NCBI GenBank assembly: GCA_964247055.1
Contig: OZ176051.1
Coordinates: forward strand, 4,960,001 to 5,024,000
Source of the DNA: Paragordius varius
Taxonomy: Eukaryota; Nematomorpha
DNA: 64,000 nucleotides
Direction of reading: 5' to 3'
Shown: positions 1 through 32,060 of the stretch, one piece after another
Numbering within the stretch: position 1 is the stretch's first letter
Layout of the letters: the number at the start of each line of letters is the position of its first letter
Notes under the pieces: model-generated
The model's input: only the letters and a program-made list of their open reading frames with translations
What the model was told of the DNA's origin: nothing
The model's database searches: none
Translations under genes and position numbers: made by a program

Positions 1-19357
<19,357 letters not shown>

Positions 19358-20294
19358 ATTTGTGCGATATGGGAGGAAAAAGAGTTCATAGATAATCAAA
19401 TTAACTTTGATTGTATGTGTCATTATGTTGGAGACATGATAAACCAAAAATACTATACATATATATATTTTCTGTCATTTATAATTAATTTACAGGTATA
19501 ATTACTTACTGTGAAGTTTTTTGATTTTATCGATATATATATTTTTTTATAATAAATATACATATTAAATATAAGCTTTTTGTTTATAATGCAAATAAAT
19601 GTTGCCTTTACTACCGTGTGTTCTAAATCATATACATGAAATTGATGTATCATAGGTTAACCTTTCCTTAACTTTTACCAAATCTTTTGAAATTCATTTA
19701 GATAAAATTCAAAAAATTGTTTTGAATTATAAACATTATTTTGCATCCTCAAAATATTTTAAGATATTCGTAAAACATAAAAATAACTAAAAAACGAGAA
19801 TATTTGATAACTGATCCACAAGATTATTACAATATTTAAATTTTCCCATTTAATTTTAATTTTGTATATATTAAAATGTTTTATGGTGTATTTAAAAAAT
19901 AATATAAATGTTTTTGGGGAATAAGGGAGGCCCCCTTTTTTGTAAAATAGATATGTATCAAGATTGGAACCGGAAAAATATTTTAATTATTACATTTTGG
20001 CATTAATTATAATTTTGTCTTCTATTTTAAGCATTTGAATAATAAAAGTATGCCTGCTAAAAACTATGTTGATTTTATATATTTACCATCGGTTGTCACA
20101 AATATTTTTGATTATATAAGTATGTCACAATTATATACTAAAACGCTTTTATAACATTATAAGGAAAACATGAAATATACGGCAGATTTTATGCAAATTT
20201 AATATGTAATCCCAATCTTTTAAAATAACTTATAAGGGAAAATGTTAATTGCGATGAAAACCATTCTATGCAGCAATAGTAAAGATTGCCACTG
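19358..20294. other. 3' flank of the CHD gene
   Basis: AT-rich, with no coding signal. Possible polyadenylation signals AATAAA are at 19551-19556 and 19594-19599, 194-237 nt after the stop codon, which suits a short 3' UTR. Nothing else was recognised. Confidence 0.4.
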
Positions 20295-20774
20295 TTAACA
20301 CTTTGACCTTTTGGGGTTTATATCCCAGAGCGATTTAAAACTTGAATATAAAAAGTATAAGGTATTAGGCTGAATTTAATAATATGCTTTCTTGAGATTT
20401 TAAGGCCCATTAGTCATAATTTTTTTAAAAAATGTAAAATTGTTATAAAAATCGTCATCTCAACATTTTTCGCCGCCATTTTTTATAATTTTTTATAAAT
20501 CGCCAACACAATAGGCAATAAATTAAAACTTGTTATTTATTCATTTAAAAATTAGCTCTTTATTTCAAGCGTGTTTTAAAGCTGTCCCAATTTAAGACTC
20601 TAGGTACTAAAATATAAAAAATAAGCCTTTTATTTAATACAAGTAATGTTTGATCATTAAATTTTAACTAAAGTAACTTTCGAAACAGTAGTCTATTTAC
20701 AAGATTAAGCTTTGGGTATATAAAATTACCCCAATATGTCATCGCGAACAAAGCAAAAGGTCTTGAAGTGTTAT
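20295..20774. mobile_element. 480-bp TTAA-flanked MITE, family C
   Basis: It begins TTAACACTTTGACCTTTTGG and ends with the complement of ATAACACTTCAAGACC, giving imperfect inverted ends next to TTAA/TTAT. The interior (TTTCGCCGCCATTTT, then TTTCGAAACAGTAGT, then ACCCCAATATGTCA) recurs around 39490-40490. No coding capacity. The TTAA flank suggests a piggyBac-type MITE, but this is inference. Confidence 0.55.
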
Positions 20775-21339
20775 ACTGAAGACCAATATTTATAATTATT
20801 GACAGTGGTAGATAAATTGGAATCTAAATTATTCTAAACAAAATTAATGGATGACTTGGGATTTAAACCCAATTACTGCTATAATTATATAAATATATAT
20901 ATATATATACATATATACATTAGTCATATAAGTCTTTACAGGTTTTCGGTAAATATACCCGTAATTTTAAAATTTTTTATTAATATGTCCATGGGTTTCT
21001 ACCCATTTTACCTCTCTCTTTGGTAATATATGAATATCATGTCAGAAAAACTGATTGTTTTTTTGCGGCAAACCATACCTTAAAGTTAAACCATTTTCAG
21101 GCGTCGATATTATTGAAGTGCTCTACGCGCATGTGTCTGAAATTGTTACAAGCAATATAATTTATTAACCAGATCTAATACAAAATATTGAAATATATAT
21201 AGTTGTAAAAGCAAAGTAATTTATATATGAGAGGACAAAGATATTTACAATAATTAATATATATAAGGTCAATTAAGACTAACTTATATATTAAATAGGT
21301 TGATACTCTACAGTTAAGGTTATTAACACAACCGTGCTC
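20775..21339. other. AT-rich spacer
   Basis: No gene seen. It contains a (TA)n tract at about 20888-20930. Confidence 0.4.
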
Positions 21340-22080
21340 AATTGATACAAACAGGTGATAGTCAATATGGAGGGGATGCGAAAGAATTTCCTATCGAAGA
21401 GATAAGGTGTCTTTCGCTAGTTTTGATGTCTGAGACGGAGCATTATCATGTGGCAAAATTTTGTGGTCTTTTAGCCCCTTCCAGTCGTTTTTCTTTCATT
21501 GCATGGTAATTCATTTGTAACGATAGCGAGTATGGTTATGAGTTTCATCTGAAATAATACCGCTTAGATTCTACCAGATGCATAATTGTCTTGCCGAAGC
21601 GATTTGGTCCTGTTCGTGAAGGACCGGCTTGGCAAAGTGGAAGCCATGATTTCCTTGGATTTATATAAGACCATTTCTTATCACCCGCTACAACTCATTG
21701 GATAAAATAATTCCCTTAAGTTACTTTGTTATGATTGATTTAAAGGTCATTCAAATTGGGTGGGCTTTTACCGAGCTTGATCTTTCCCATTGCTTGTAGA
21801 CGTCTCCTGATTTTTTTATACAAGTAATCTGCTATCGTCCTCACAAGGGTGTGGTCTACCAGAGCCCATTCTCTTTCCTATTACAATCACAACTTTCAAA
21901 TTTTCAAGATATGTTTTTTAGTTTGCATCGATGGAGCACATCGACCATAGGTTTTTACCAGCAACCGATAACTCTTAAAGTTTGTGTTGGAATAAAAAAA
22001 GCAATGCGTGAAATGTTTTTCAGGAACTTACTTAATCTAAAAACAGACGTTACCTTTTGCGGACTCAACTGGTGTGTGTT
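21340..22080 (-). pseudogene. Degenerate mariner transposase
   Basis: Read on the - strand in several frames, mariner transposase landmarks appear in the right order: RLLVKTYGRC near the helix-turn-helix, a SGRP motif (about 21850), KKWSY-like KWSYINPRKSWLP followed by GPSRTGPNRFGKTIM (21600-21690), and HDNAPSQTSKLAK (about 21430) followed by EILSHP. The catalytic HDNA Asp is still visible. Several stops and frame changes break it, so it is an old dead copy. Terminal inverted repeats were not identified. Confidence 0.8.
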
Positions 22081-23367
22081 TGTGGTTTAATGTTACATTG
22101 ATAAAATTAAACCTAGTAATCGTCTGCGTACTTTTCACCAACGTGTTCTGTTAGTTAAACCGGTAATGATTTATTACTAGGCCGAGTACTTATAAAAAAA
22201 TGTTTGGAGATTTCGTTAAAAATTTAATAAATAATATGTAAAAAAACGCTTGTACGTTCTTTAAAAAAATCACGATTTTACCAATTAGTGACGACCCCAG
22301 TTCATGGAATAAGCGGATTAGGGAAAAAGCTTATAATTATTCAATAAGAGCTATATTACGCCAGTATTCAAATAATTTAAAATTATAAATGATTTTTAGT
22401 TTTTCTGTTATGACTCATTTTCATATTCTTTAACTTAAATTTATTTCATTCCGTCCCATCTTGGTTTTAAAGAAGCAGTTTAAGGCATTTTCTGTTTAAA
22501 CATTGGGTGGAAAAATTATCTTATTATTTCATTAAATAATTTAAACAAAAAATGTGCCGATGATATCTTTATATAACATGATAGTTTTGGCAGTTTAGGT
22601 AAAAAACCATTTCCTTTATGATATTCCCAATTAAAATCATAAGATTAGCGCACATTATGTTAAAAATCTCGAGAAAGCCCTCAAAATAAAATTTAATATA
22701 TAGCATAAAATATAATAAAGCTAAACAATATTTGTTTTAATTTAATTTTATGAATGAAAGTTTATTATATTAGACTCGTTTAAATGGGCTAAACAGTTAA
22801 TTCAAATAAACTCAATGATGAGATTACGCCATAAGTTTTATAATTAAATTCAAATACTTAACAAAGCGCATCATACTTTGTTCTTAAAATAAATTATGAG
22901 CGAATTGTTAAAGCAAGATATCTAAAAGCACTGAAAAAAACAGAAAAAGACCATAAATTATGAAAACAATTCTTCTATATAATTCATTGCCGCTGAGTTA
23001 TATCCACAATGTTATAATTAATTGTATTGCAGTAAAAGATATGTTTCGACATATTTCCAATTTAAATACCAATATATCAATCTAAATGGTTAATTTATTT
23101 TGTGGTTATTTATAGATGATGGTCATACAGGTAATTTATATTAAAAATATTTCATTTAAAATACTTTTTGTTAAAATGTTTAGTGTCTTTGGAATTCTAC
23201 ATATAATTGCATTTAATTGTTGCTTCATATTTTCTAAATCGTATTAAAACATACTTATAGGCTAAATAATAAAAGTGTAGATTCATAAATATTTTTATTA
23301 CGTTTTTTTATATTTAATTTAAATAATATATTTATGGAAAAATATATTATGTTTTTACTGTTTAATT
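22081..23367. other. AT-rich spacer between mariner relic and ZnT gene
   Basis: No coding region or repeat that I can name. A - strand AATAAA at about 23294-23299 may be the polyadenylation signal of the zinc-transporter gene, 69 nt past its stop codon. Confidence 0.4.
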
Positions 23368-25400
23368 TTATTCACGAGGATCAAAGATGCATTCTTTACA
23401 TTCACCCATTTGCGGATTCCAATCTTCAATTTGTACAGTAGTGTTTTCAATGTTATACTTTTCATGCAACATTTGGAGAACACATTTTTGAAGGTCCGTA
23501 TAAAGATTCCAGGGTAAATCTAACATAATACAAGTATATATGATAGATTTATTTAGAATTTAGTTTGTTAGCATTTTAAAAGGTTTCAAAAGGGCGTATG
23601 TTATACATATAAGGGTTAAAGATAAAATAATTTTTTAAAATACCTGTTACAACATGAAGTGTTGCAATCGAACGTTCTCCGGTCAAACTCCAAATTTTGA
23701 GATCATGAATGGAAATGATTCCTGGAATGCTGAGTAAAGCCCTTTTCACGCTTTTATACGTTAGGTTACGGGGAACAGCTAACATTATCACACATAAAGG
23801 TGAAATAGTAAACCAAAAATATGTACAAATTTAGTGGGCCAAACATTATTTAAATAGGGAGTCCTTATTTTAATGAAAAGGTAAAATTATTATTATCCTC
23901 AAATTATATTCAAACTATAAACGTTTATACATACCATTTACAGTTTAAATTCACCCTTAAAAAATTCAAATCCACCCTTAAACAATTCAAATTCACCCTA
24001 AAATAAAGTATGTGTTTTTTATAATTAAAAATTACCTATATTTTTTTATATTTTTTAAAAAAAGAAATTACGTTTAAAATTAATATAATACTGAAAAATA
24101 ATAAACTATGCTATAAGAATATATTTCTTGTTAATAATGAATTATATTAGCCCGAAAACACAATTTATTTTTAGGGTGTGAATTTAAATTGTTCAAGGGT
24201 GAATATGAATTGTTCGAGGGTGAATTTGAATTGTAAATGGTATATAAATAATTTTACTTACATTCCATAAGGATGAGTAAAATGTCCCGGAGTATAGATA
24301 GTGTGGTTAATATGACAAGGAACGAGAAAACAAAAGTGCAAATTGGGTCAGCAATCTTCAAATCTGGCTGCAACAATACAAAAATGGTGTTAAAGAAATT
24401 TTTTACTTAACCAATAAATTGAATTATAAAATTTTTGTAAAACGGTATCATTACACACTAATCGGAAAGATAATTAGAGAAATTTGAAAAATAAAATGGG
24501 TGTTTTGAGTATATTTTGAAAAATAAAATTATCTTAATAATATGGGCTATTTTATTTCAATAAAAAAACGGAAATAAAAAACGTACATTAATTTACATTT
24601 ATACCCTATAATATATGATAAAAGCAGCTATAAGGATTCCTACACTTTGAACCAAATCTCCCAAAACATGGATATAGGCAGCACGTACGGCCAATGATGT
24701 AGCTAAAATTTAATGCAAAATCAAAAAGATAATTAATTAATATTTTACTAAAAAAAGCAATTCAATTTTATTTTTTATAAAATAAGTGGTATACCCCTTT
24801 TATCATCGATTGTCCTTTCAACTCTTTCCGTGTTCTTAGCAAAAGGCGTTATAACTGATTTTTCTGTACCAATATTTTTAAAAAAGGAAAAAAAATGGAT
24901 TATAAAATTTTCAAAAATGCATGGATATTTCATGACTCTTTAATTGATTTAACGCATAATAATTGTTTAAAAAAATCAAAAGGCGAAATAGTCGCAAAAC
25001 AGCAAAATTCCGCATTGAATATGGTAATATATAATTATTTTTAAGTTAAAAAATAATTTTACATTTAAACTGTAAAAGAAAGAGAAATTATGGTTTTATT
25101 TGGTATCCATATAAATTTAAGATTTAAAACAGATAATAACTTACTATTCATGAGCTTTTAACAAAATTCAGATCAAATAATATACCCTTGTTAAAGGTCT
25201 TTTTATTAACAGGGTTAGCACTAATTTTGATATTGGTAGGGCTTTGACCATTCATGCTCGTTGATAAACCTTTGGGCGAAGAATGCGAAAGCGATTTTAA
25301 ATTAGGAGATTTTTTGGTAGAAGCATCAACAGTTTGGAAAGTTTGATTTGGTTTTGATGGAGAAAACCGGGTTAAATTATTTCCCTGAATAATAAAAGTT

Positions 25401-25442
<42 letters not shown>

Positions 25443-28360
25443 TAAAATGGAAAAATCGTTTAAACAAATCAAAAAAACATTTATTTAATGCAGTAATTTA
25501 CCAACCTCAGTAGGAGGTTCGTTGTTGAAAAATATATTATTGTCTCTGTGGTTTAAATTGCTTTTAGGATTCCCATCGTGGGAATCAAAAGTGAGTTGTA
25601 GCTTATTGTTCATTAAATCATTGGTAACAACACCATTAAATTCATAGCTTTTACCATCTTCATTATTATTATTTAAGCCATTGTCGACTATAATAACATT
25701 AAAAACTTTTTTCTTTTTTATGCTTAAATTTTCTTCTCTATCATCATTATTTTGACCATTATTGTTAAAATCATTAAAATTTGACGCGGGAGATTTAGGA
25801 ATAGCGCCATCGTAATAGTAATTTATTTCATTTTGTTCATTGCCATCATTAATTATTAACTTTTCTGTATCTTCGTCAGATATGCAAAAATCGGCATTTC
25901 TTTGATTTTTAAGCATATTTTGACCGCTTTTCTTACTACCGTGTGTATGACCAACATTTTCTCCGTGATTATGTCCATGGTGGCCAAGACCTTGAGGGTG
26001 TAAAACAACCCCCATTCTAATGATTGGTCACAAAAAAATGAAATTATACATACAAAACGGTAAATCTAATATGTATAAGTATATGTATATAATATATATA
26101 GATATATATATATATTGGAGAAGTGTGACTAATTAACATTTCTATTCCTTATTTTGCAACCAATAGGGATGAGTTATTAAAAAAATATGGGGTTTTTTTT
26201 GTATATTTGTCTTTTGGTTTAATCAAAGAAAATTAATTACATCTAAATAACAATGAAATTATACTAATCATAAAGCAGATAGAACTGAACCCTAAAAAGC
26301 TGAATAAACACTCAAAAAAAATATAATCTTTTAACAACAAACATTCATGGTCCCCATATCGTAATTTATAGGTTAAACATTATAATATTTATATTGTAAA
26401 TTCTATATAATATTCATTCAACTCAAAAATTTTACAAATTCATGCAATGATATATTTTACAATAATTTTTTGTTTAAAAAGCTAAAATTTTCAACATTTT
26501 TATACAATATAATTTGGTGAAAAAATATGTGTTTTATATGTCTGTTTATTCAACTGTGATATTATTATTCTCATGGGTATATATTTTAAAAAGAATAAAT
26601 ATTAGATATTTAAAAGAACGCGAATTTATGAACAATTTATCAACGCTTAATGATTAATAATAGCATGTAAATTAGTTGACGAATCAAAAGAATTACTAAT
26701 TTAGACATGTTATTAAAAATTACGAGCGATTGAAAATATATAAGCGCTGTTTTATACAAAAACTGCATGATACAAATCAAAAGTTATATCAAATTCCTAC
26801 GTTTGGTAATTTAAAAATGGCAATTTTTTATACATTTATGTTAAGTAATATGTTATAAGCTGCTTTAAGTTTTAACCATGTAACCAAAGAATATTGTTAA
26901 TAAAATCAGGTATTTTTGCCAAGTAATTTAAATAAGATCCTGCGGTTCAATAAAGAAAATCGGACCAACACAAACATTGTTTTGTTTTTAATAAACCAAA
27001 TGTAAATTTATAATTAAATTAACTCACCCTTTCAAAAAATATATTTACCATTTTAGATAAATATGGAAATAAGACACATTATTTGAGTAGCTGTATAAGC
27101 CCCAATAACTAACACTATAAGAAACCTGATAACTTAATTTTTCAGAATAATGCGTTTAGTGAATTATTAATTAAAATTCTGACAATGTGTTATGTAAAAT
27201 AATATAAAAAAATAGGTATTTAAACAAACTTACATAATGTTAACTATTACACCAAAGGTTGCTGTCACAAGCATAATTGGTGCCTTGATTTCATATTCTC
27301 GCGTAATTATTCTGTGAATGGCATAGTAAACTAGGATGCCTGTCAAAATCCATATGGCTACAATGGAAATTAGAGCGCCTAAAACTTCTAATAAATAAAA
27401 AATTGAAAAAAATTAAATTAAATTATATTATATTGTAATAACATTAAAAGAAAATTATACATATATTTGTTATAATGCCATCACTTCTGTAAAAATCAAA
27501 TTTAGCCCTCTTAGATTCGTATGCAAAAAACAATAAAAGGGTTTTTTAAAATAATTTATTTAAAAAATTTACATATTCTTCGATTTTGTATAAAAGACAC
27601 GATTAATAAAATAAATATCGGACCAATTAACGAACATGTCAAAAAGAGAAAAAAACTATATTACAAGCTATCAAATTGAGTAATTAGAATTAATTTAATT
27701 TGAAACCATAAAATTATTATATTTTATAGCTTATTTACCTGCCCTACTCCATCCAAAATTAAACCGTTTTGAGGGCGGTTTGGCCGCAAGATAAAGGGAA
27801 AATAAACTAATCATAAAACTCCCAAAATCGGTAAATAAATGAGCAGCATCAGTCAATATGGCGAGACTTCCGGCAAGGTAACCACCTAAACCAAAAAATT
27901 AAACTTTAAAGGCATTTTAACACAAATGTTTGCTAAAAATAAATAGAAATACAAGACAGTGTAACACAGGTTATATTTGCACTAATTTATTAATTTTTAA
28001 GGTGATATATTAAGTTACAATTACCATATAACTTTGAAAACAGGGTGGTATAAATTATAATTGAGTAAATAGAAGAAAGTTAATATCGTGACTACAAATT
28101 ATATAAAGTTCATAATTAATTTAAGATTCTGCATAAAGGGTAATAGATAAGTAATAATTGGATTTTAAAAATTACAGCTTAAACCTAAATTTAATTAAGT
28201 TCATATAATCAATAAAGTTACCTATAACCTCACACAATAAAAATATTGAGCAAATAACACAAGCGATAATTAATTTCTTCCGCGCAGTTTTAAGCTTGGG
28301 ATGCTTGATTTGATTATAGGTATGGCAATGACTAATTTCATTGCGAACAATATCGGCCAT
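23368..28360 (-). CDS. SLC30A: SLC30/ZnT-type zinc transporter (cation diffusion facilitator), 10 exons
   Basis: Exports Zn2+ from cytosol into vesicles or out of the cell by proton antiport; closest by eye to ZnT2/3/8. Exons in coding order: 28360-28222, 27885-27739, 27387-27234, 26016-25506, 25384-25186, 24863-24795, 24702-24605, 24367-24262, 23778-23644, 23519-23368. They give 569 aa. Start [17 protein letters not shown] has the His-Cys-His typical of ZnT N-termini. Metal-site residues are present: His62/Asp66 in TM2 (DAAHLFTDF) and His418/Asp422 in TM5 ([11 protein letters not shown]). Also seen are [40 protein letters not shown] of the cytoplasmic domain, and a C-terminal CKEC. The TM4-TM5 loop is about 260 aa, against a few tens in human ZnT2. 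An upstream non-coding exon is possible. Confidence 0.93.
23931..24242. repeat. Inverted repeat (MITE-like) inside a ZnT intron
   Basis: Arms of about 70-80 nt at 23931-24005 and 24165-24242 are imperfect reverse complements, both ending ATACCATTTACA(G/A)TT. Each arm carries three spaced copies of a 12-16-nt motif like AATTCAAATTCACCCT. The loop is AT-rich. No coding content. Confidence 0.6.
25186..26016 (-). other. Expanded His/Asn-rich TM4-TM5 loop of the zinc transporter
   Basis: Exons 26016-25506 and 25384-25186. It starts at TM4 (MGVVLHPQG) and immediately shows a His/Gly cluster, [10 protein letters not shown], then GHTHG, the usual zinc-sensing loop of ZnT proteins. Downstream is a long Asn/Asp/Lys-rich and then Ser/Pro-rich disordered stretch. 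Phase joins at 25506/25384 (Glu|Gly) and 25186/24863 are the only ones that avoid a stop, which is why I prefer the donor GAG|GTTGGT over the stronger-looking GGTAAAT a few bases further on. Confidence 0.75.
25405..25439. repeat. (TA)n microsatellite
   Basis: Uninterrupted TA dinucleotide run just upstream (coding sense) of the fifth ZnT exon. Confidence 0.9.
26017..27233. other. ZnT intron 3
   Basis: A 1.2-kb intron with a (TA)n-rich tract around 26080-26115. A 60-nt hydrophobic - strand reading stretch at 27060-27120 is out of phase with both neighbouring exons. Nothing else was recognised. Confidence 0.4.
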
Positions 28361-28696
28361 AAATTTAAAAAAAATAAATATGGGTTATTAAAACATCTGA
28401 GATCTATTTAAAAACATGCTGGATCTTAGATGAAAGAGTAAGGGTGTGATATTATTTTTAAAGAATAACTATAAAATTAATAAAAAAATAATATGTAATG
28501 ATCATATTATTTGTATCTTTTTAGACATCTTTCATAATTACATAATATAAGGGTTCATAATGTGTAAAAACTTTTTCTTGTAATAGTGTCCAATAGAATT
28601 ATCGTAATAAAATATATTTTCAGGATTAAATGTATCAGGATTCTCATTTTTCTATTGATTTTGATTACAGTGATATAGGAGAGTAATTACATATTT
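28361..28696. other. Upstream flank of the ZnT gene
   Basis: AT-rich. No recognisable promoter element; the - strand start codon at 28360 is preceded by an A-rich leader. Confidence 0.3.
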
Positions 28697-30315
28697 AGGG
28701 TTACTGCCCCATACACTGCGCCCAAAATCGGGTGTATCAAAAAATACCCCTATTTAGGAAAATGTATCAGTATTATCATGGGGCTTTGGTTTGGCCCCTA
28801 CGAGTGCGAAAATCAACACTTTTGTGGTAAGTGCTTATATCAAGAAATGGCAAAATTTGCGCACAATTTTTTAAATAATTTTTTTAAGGAAAGCTAGTGG
28901 CTTCATTCCAAAAAATATCACTATACAATAAGCAATGTTTTGAAAATTTTAATTTTTTCTTGTGGTTCAAAACTCCCAATTTTTTTGCTATTCTAAAATG
29001 GGACATTCTCAAAAATTAAACCAAAAATGACGGGATCGTAAAAAAATTAATTATATGGTAAATTTTGACATAAACTAAAATAATAAAAATAAGATGCTAA
29101 TTTATTTTTAAAAAAAATTTGCCGAAGCGTACTTCATATTATTTTAAATAGTGAGAAAAACGGTTTAAGATATTTACACTTTTTCTATATATTCAATAGT
29201 GTCGAACATATCACCTCAAAATTTTTAAGGTTAGTTTGCTTAAGAATTTTAGTGAATTTTGTAAAAAACGCAATATATATTCAACAAAAATAAATAGAAT
29301 GAAATGAAATTCTGATTTGATATGTTCAGCGTCATCGAATTATAGTGACAAGGTGTGTTTATGATATCATAAATCTTTTACACAGCGTCCAAAATCGAGA
29401 GATATAAAAAAAATAATGAAATATATTTATATTCTAATAGGAAAATGTATTGGGATTATCATGACTTTTTGAATTTGGCACAGACGAATAATATAAGAAA
29501 GTTATTTACGCTTTTGTGGTAAACGGTCCATATCAGAAAATGGCAAAATTTGCGCACATTTTATGTAATAAATTTTTTTGGTGAAAGCCATTGCTACATT
29601 TCGAAATATATTACAAAAATATATCATAAACTACATAAAACAATATTTTTAAAATACTAAAAATTTTATATGTAGGCCCCGAAAGCCCTAAATTTTTTCG
29701 CTTTAAGGGCTAGCTGTTTTAATAAAAGCAAAATGCCCAAACTACACGATAAAATTTTTAAGTATATGCTAGATTTTGACATGAAAAATTTTAAAAAATG
29801 CACACTTCTTACAAAAATTTAATTTTTAACAAATTTGTTCAAGCGTATTTCATCATATTTTAAGACATGATGGAAAAGGTGTAAAAACGCTTTTAACAAA
29901 TTATGTAGAAAAATGTTTTATTAATATATTTTTAAACCGTTTCTTTCTTGCCTAAAAATAATAGGTACGCTTCAACAAAATTTTTCTAAAAAAAATTTTT
30001 TTAAAAAAAATTAATGTCAAAATTTTGTATATATTTAAAATTTGTAACGACATTTTTGCGTTTCTTTCAAAAGAATTATTCTATTTTAAAATACAAAAAA
30101 AATGGGACGATATTGTTTTGCTTTTTATATGTAGATTATGATATATTTCAGTGATATTTTTTGGAAGGGAGCAATTGGCTTAATCACTCGTAAGGGCCAA
30201 AACTAAAATGACCATGAGATCCTATACATTTTCCTATTAAATTATATATATTTCATCAGAATATTTTTATTACCCCCGATTTCGGATGCTGTGTTTAGGG
30301 GCCGTTTCTAATTTT
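28697..30315. mobile_element. Foldback (long inverted repeat) elements, family A
   Basis: Two linked copies. A left arm starts near 28715 with CACTGCGCCCAAAATCGGG and runs to about 29370. A second left end (CACAGCGTCCAAAATCGAG) starts near 29379, continues past 29860, and is followed by a reverse-complement arm ending near 30295 (complement of CACAGCATCCGAAATCGGG). Diagnostic inner strings: TTTTGTGGTAAG, ATGGCAAAATTTGCGCACA, AGCGTACTTCATA. No open frame of note. The palindromic layout marks a foldback or long-TIR non-autonomous DNA element. Other copies lie at 48640, 57200, 61391 and 63375. Confidence 0.65.
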
Positions 30316-30379
30316 TTGCCAGGTTTGTTAATTTTTTTAAAAAAACATTTTATTACCAAAACTTTTTTTTAAAAGATAT

Positions 30380-30890
30380 TTAACACTCGGATACAACACA
30401 CTCATTTTAGTCCTTCGATTCAAATTGGGGTAGTTGGATCCGCAGGCCTGTTCATGGCAAAATTTTGCATTTATATAACATTAATAAGCCGAAATATATA
30501 AAAAATTCTATTCAAAAATACTTGATATTACTTATTTTAAGCTAAAACCGGAAGGTAAAAATTTCGTCAACGTGACATGTGTCAAATTGTATTAAATAAT
30601 ACAAAATACACCGCTTTTTCTATTCCTATCAATGTTATTTGTGATTTATATAAAAAATTAGCTTTAGTTTTACCCTTAAAATTAAACGAAGACGATATTT
30701 TGCAAAAATTCTGAAAAATAAAAATGGCGTCGAAGTAGTTTGAGATGGAACTTTTTTTTCAAAACAAAATTTTATCAAGATATTTTGGCATATTAAATTT
30801 AAATTGGGACCGTTTCTTTCAGTAGTTTTTTAAAAATTTTAATTTAAATTTAGTCCGGAGCAGTTAGATACCCCAAAGTCGAAGTGTTAA
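30380..30890 (+). mobile_element. 511-bp TTAA-flanked MITE, family B copy 1
   Basis: It is bounded by TTAA at 30380 and 30887. The left end is TTAACACTCGGATACAACAC, then CCTTCGATTCAAATTGGGG. The right end reads, on the complement, TTAACACTTCGACTTTGGGG. The ends are therefore inverted and share TTAACACT. Interior strings (ACATGTGTCAAAT, TTGCAAAAATTCTG, GGCGTCGAAGTAGTTTGAGA) recur in three more copies at 39808, 41201 and 42373. Confidence 0.6.
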
Positions 30891-32060
30891 ATAAATACCA
30901 AATTTATTTAATAAATTGAAAATCAGGTTTAAAACCGGAATCGTTTGTCATTTTTGTATGGTTTTAAAACTATTTATTTTTCATAAAGATGGTATCAAGT
31001 ATTTTGGAACAGGAATCAAGATTCCAACAAATGGTTATTTTATTTTATTTAATGAATTTTAATGTTATTAATGCAAAATATGCTAATTTGTTATTTATAA
31101 ATTTTTCATTTATTATTATTAGTTTGGTTTTTGGCTATTACCATACATGATATGTTTATTTTAAATCATGAATAAAATTGGAATTGGAATAACCAAAAGT
31201 TTTGATAGAAATTGAATCTAACCGGACTTGAACTAAAAAAGGTTTCGGTTTTTAGAACAAAAAATTTTGAAACTTTTGTAGCCCACGTCTAAATATTAAA
31301 TTCGAAAATTATTGTTTCGCTGTATATATTCATTCGTAAGGGCCAAAACCACAAACCATGATATCAGAATTTTATTAATCAGGATGTTTAAAATAACAAA
31401 ATAAATTTATATTATGGAAAACTTGATTTTTGAACAATTTTTATTTCATCGTTATATTTTAAATATTATTATATCCCATCAAACCAAACTATTAGTATTA
31501 ATATATAGGATATAGTCGATAAAATTCTTTACCCGTAAATGCATCTTCATTTTTTATACATGTCTTTATATAAAACCTATTATTATATCTCTAGAAGTCA
31601 ACCCGACCTCCGACGCAACTAGACGGCTGTCTCTGAACAACCAATTACTGTATGGAAGGGCAGCAAGAGACGTCTTTTTGTAGACAGTGGCGAGGATGGT
31701 GTGCTACACCCTTTTCTTGACATACCTTGATTTTCTGTTGTTAGTTGGATTTAATTGTTTATGAGCTTATAAATAGTTATGAGCATATCATTTAATATAC
31801 CACACCAAGAAATCCACTGTAAAAAATAGATAAGGTGGAGATACTTAGCAGTATTACATCGTTCAAGATATTTGGTAATATTATTTTACATGTCTTATCA
31901 ATCTTATCCGCAACAATATAAACGGTTCACAAGAGACTTATTGGTTTTTAAAATTACAAAAATAAACATCTTTTGTGGTATCGACGTCTGCTGCACCACC
32001 AAATTTATCATATACATCTCTAGGGCCTATGAAATGGTAAAACTATTTTGGTTCTTAGTA
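30891..32060. other. Spacer with foldback fragment and a GC-richer patch
   Basis: A short right-end fragment of family A lies at about 31325-31400. From about 31600 the base composition is less AT-rich (GACCTCCGACGCAACTAGAC and following) up to the hAT insertion point. I recognise no gene. The patch continues beyond the hAT element at 35392-35560, so the transposon split a single older sequence. Confidence 0.4.

Noticed and set aside
27051-27121. Hydrophobic - strand stretch [20 protein letters not shown] in ZnT intron 3
   Set aside because: Out of phase with exons on both sides; skipping it gives the conserved [12 protein letters not shown] join.
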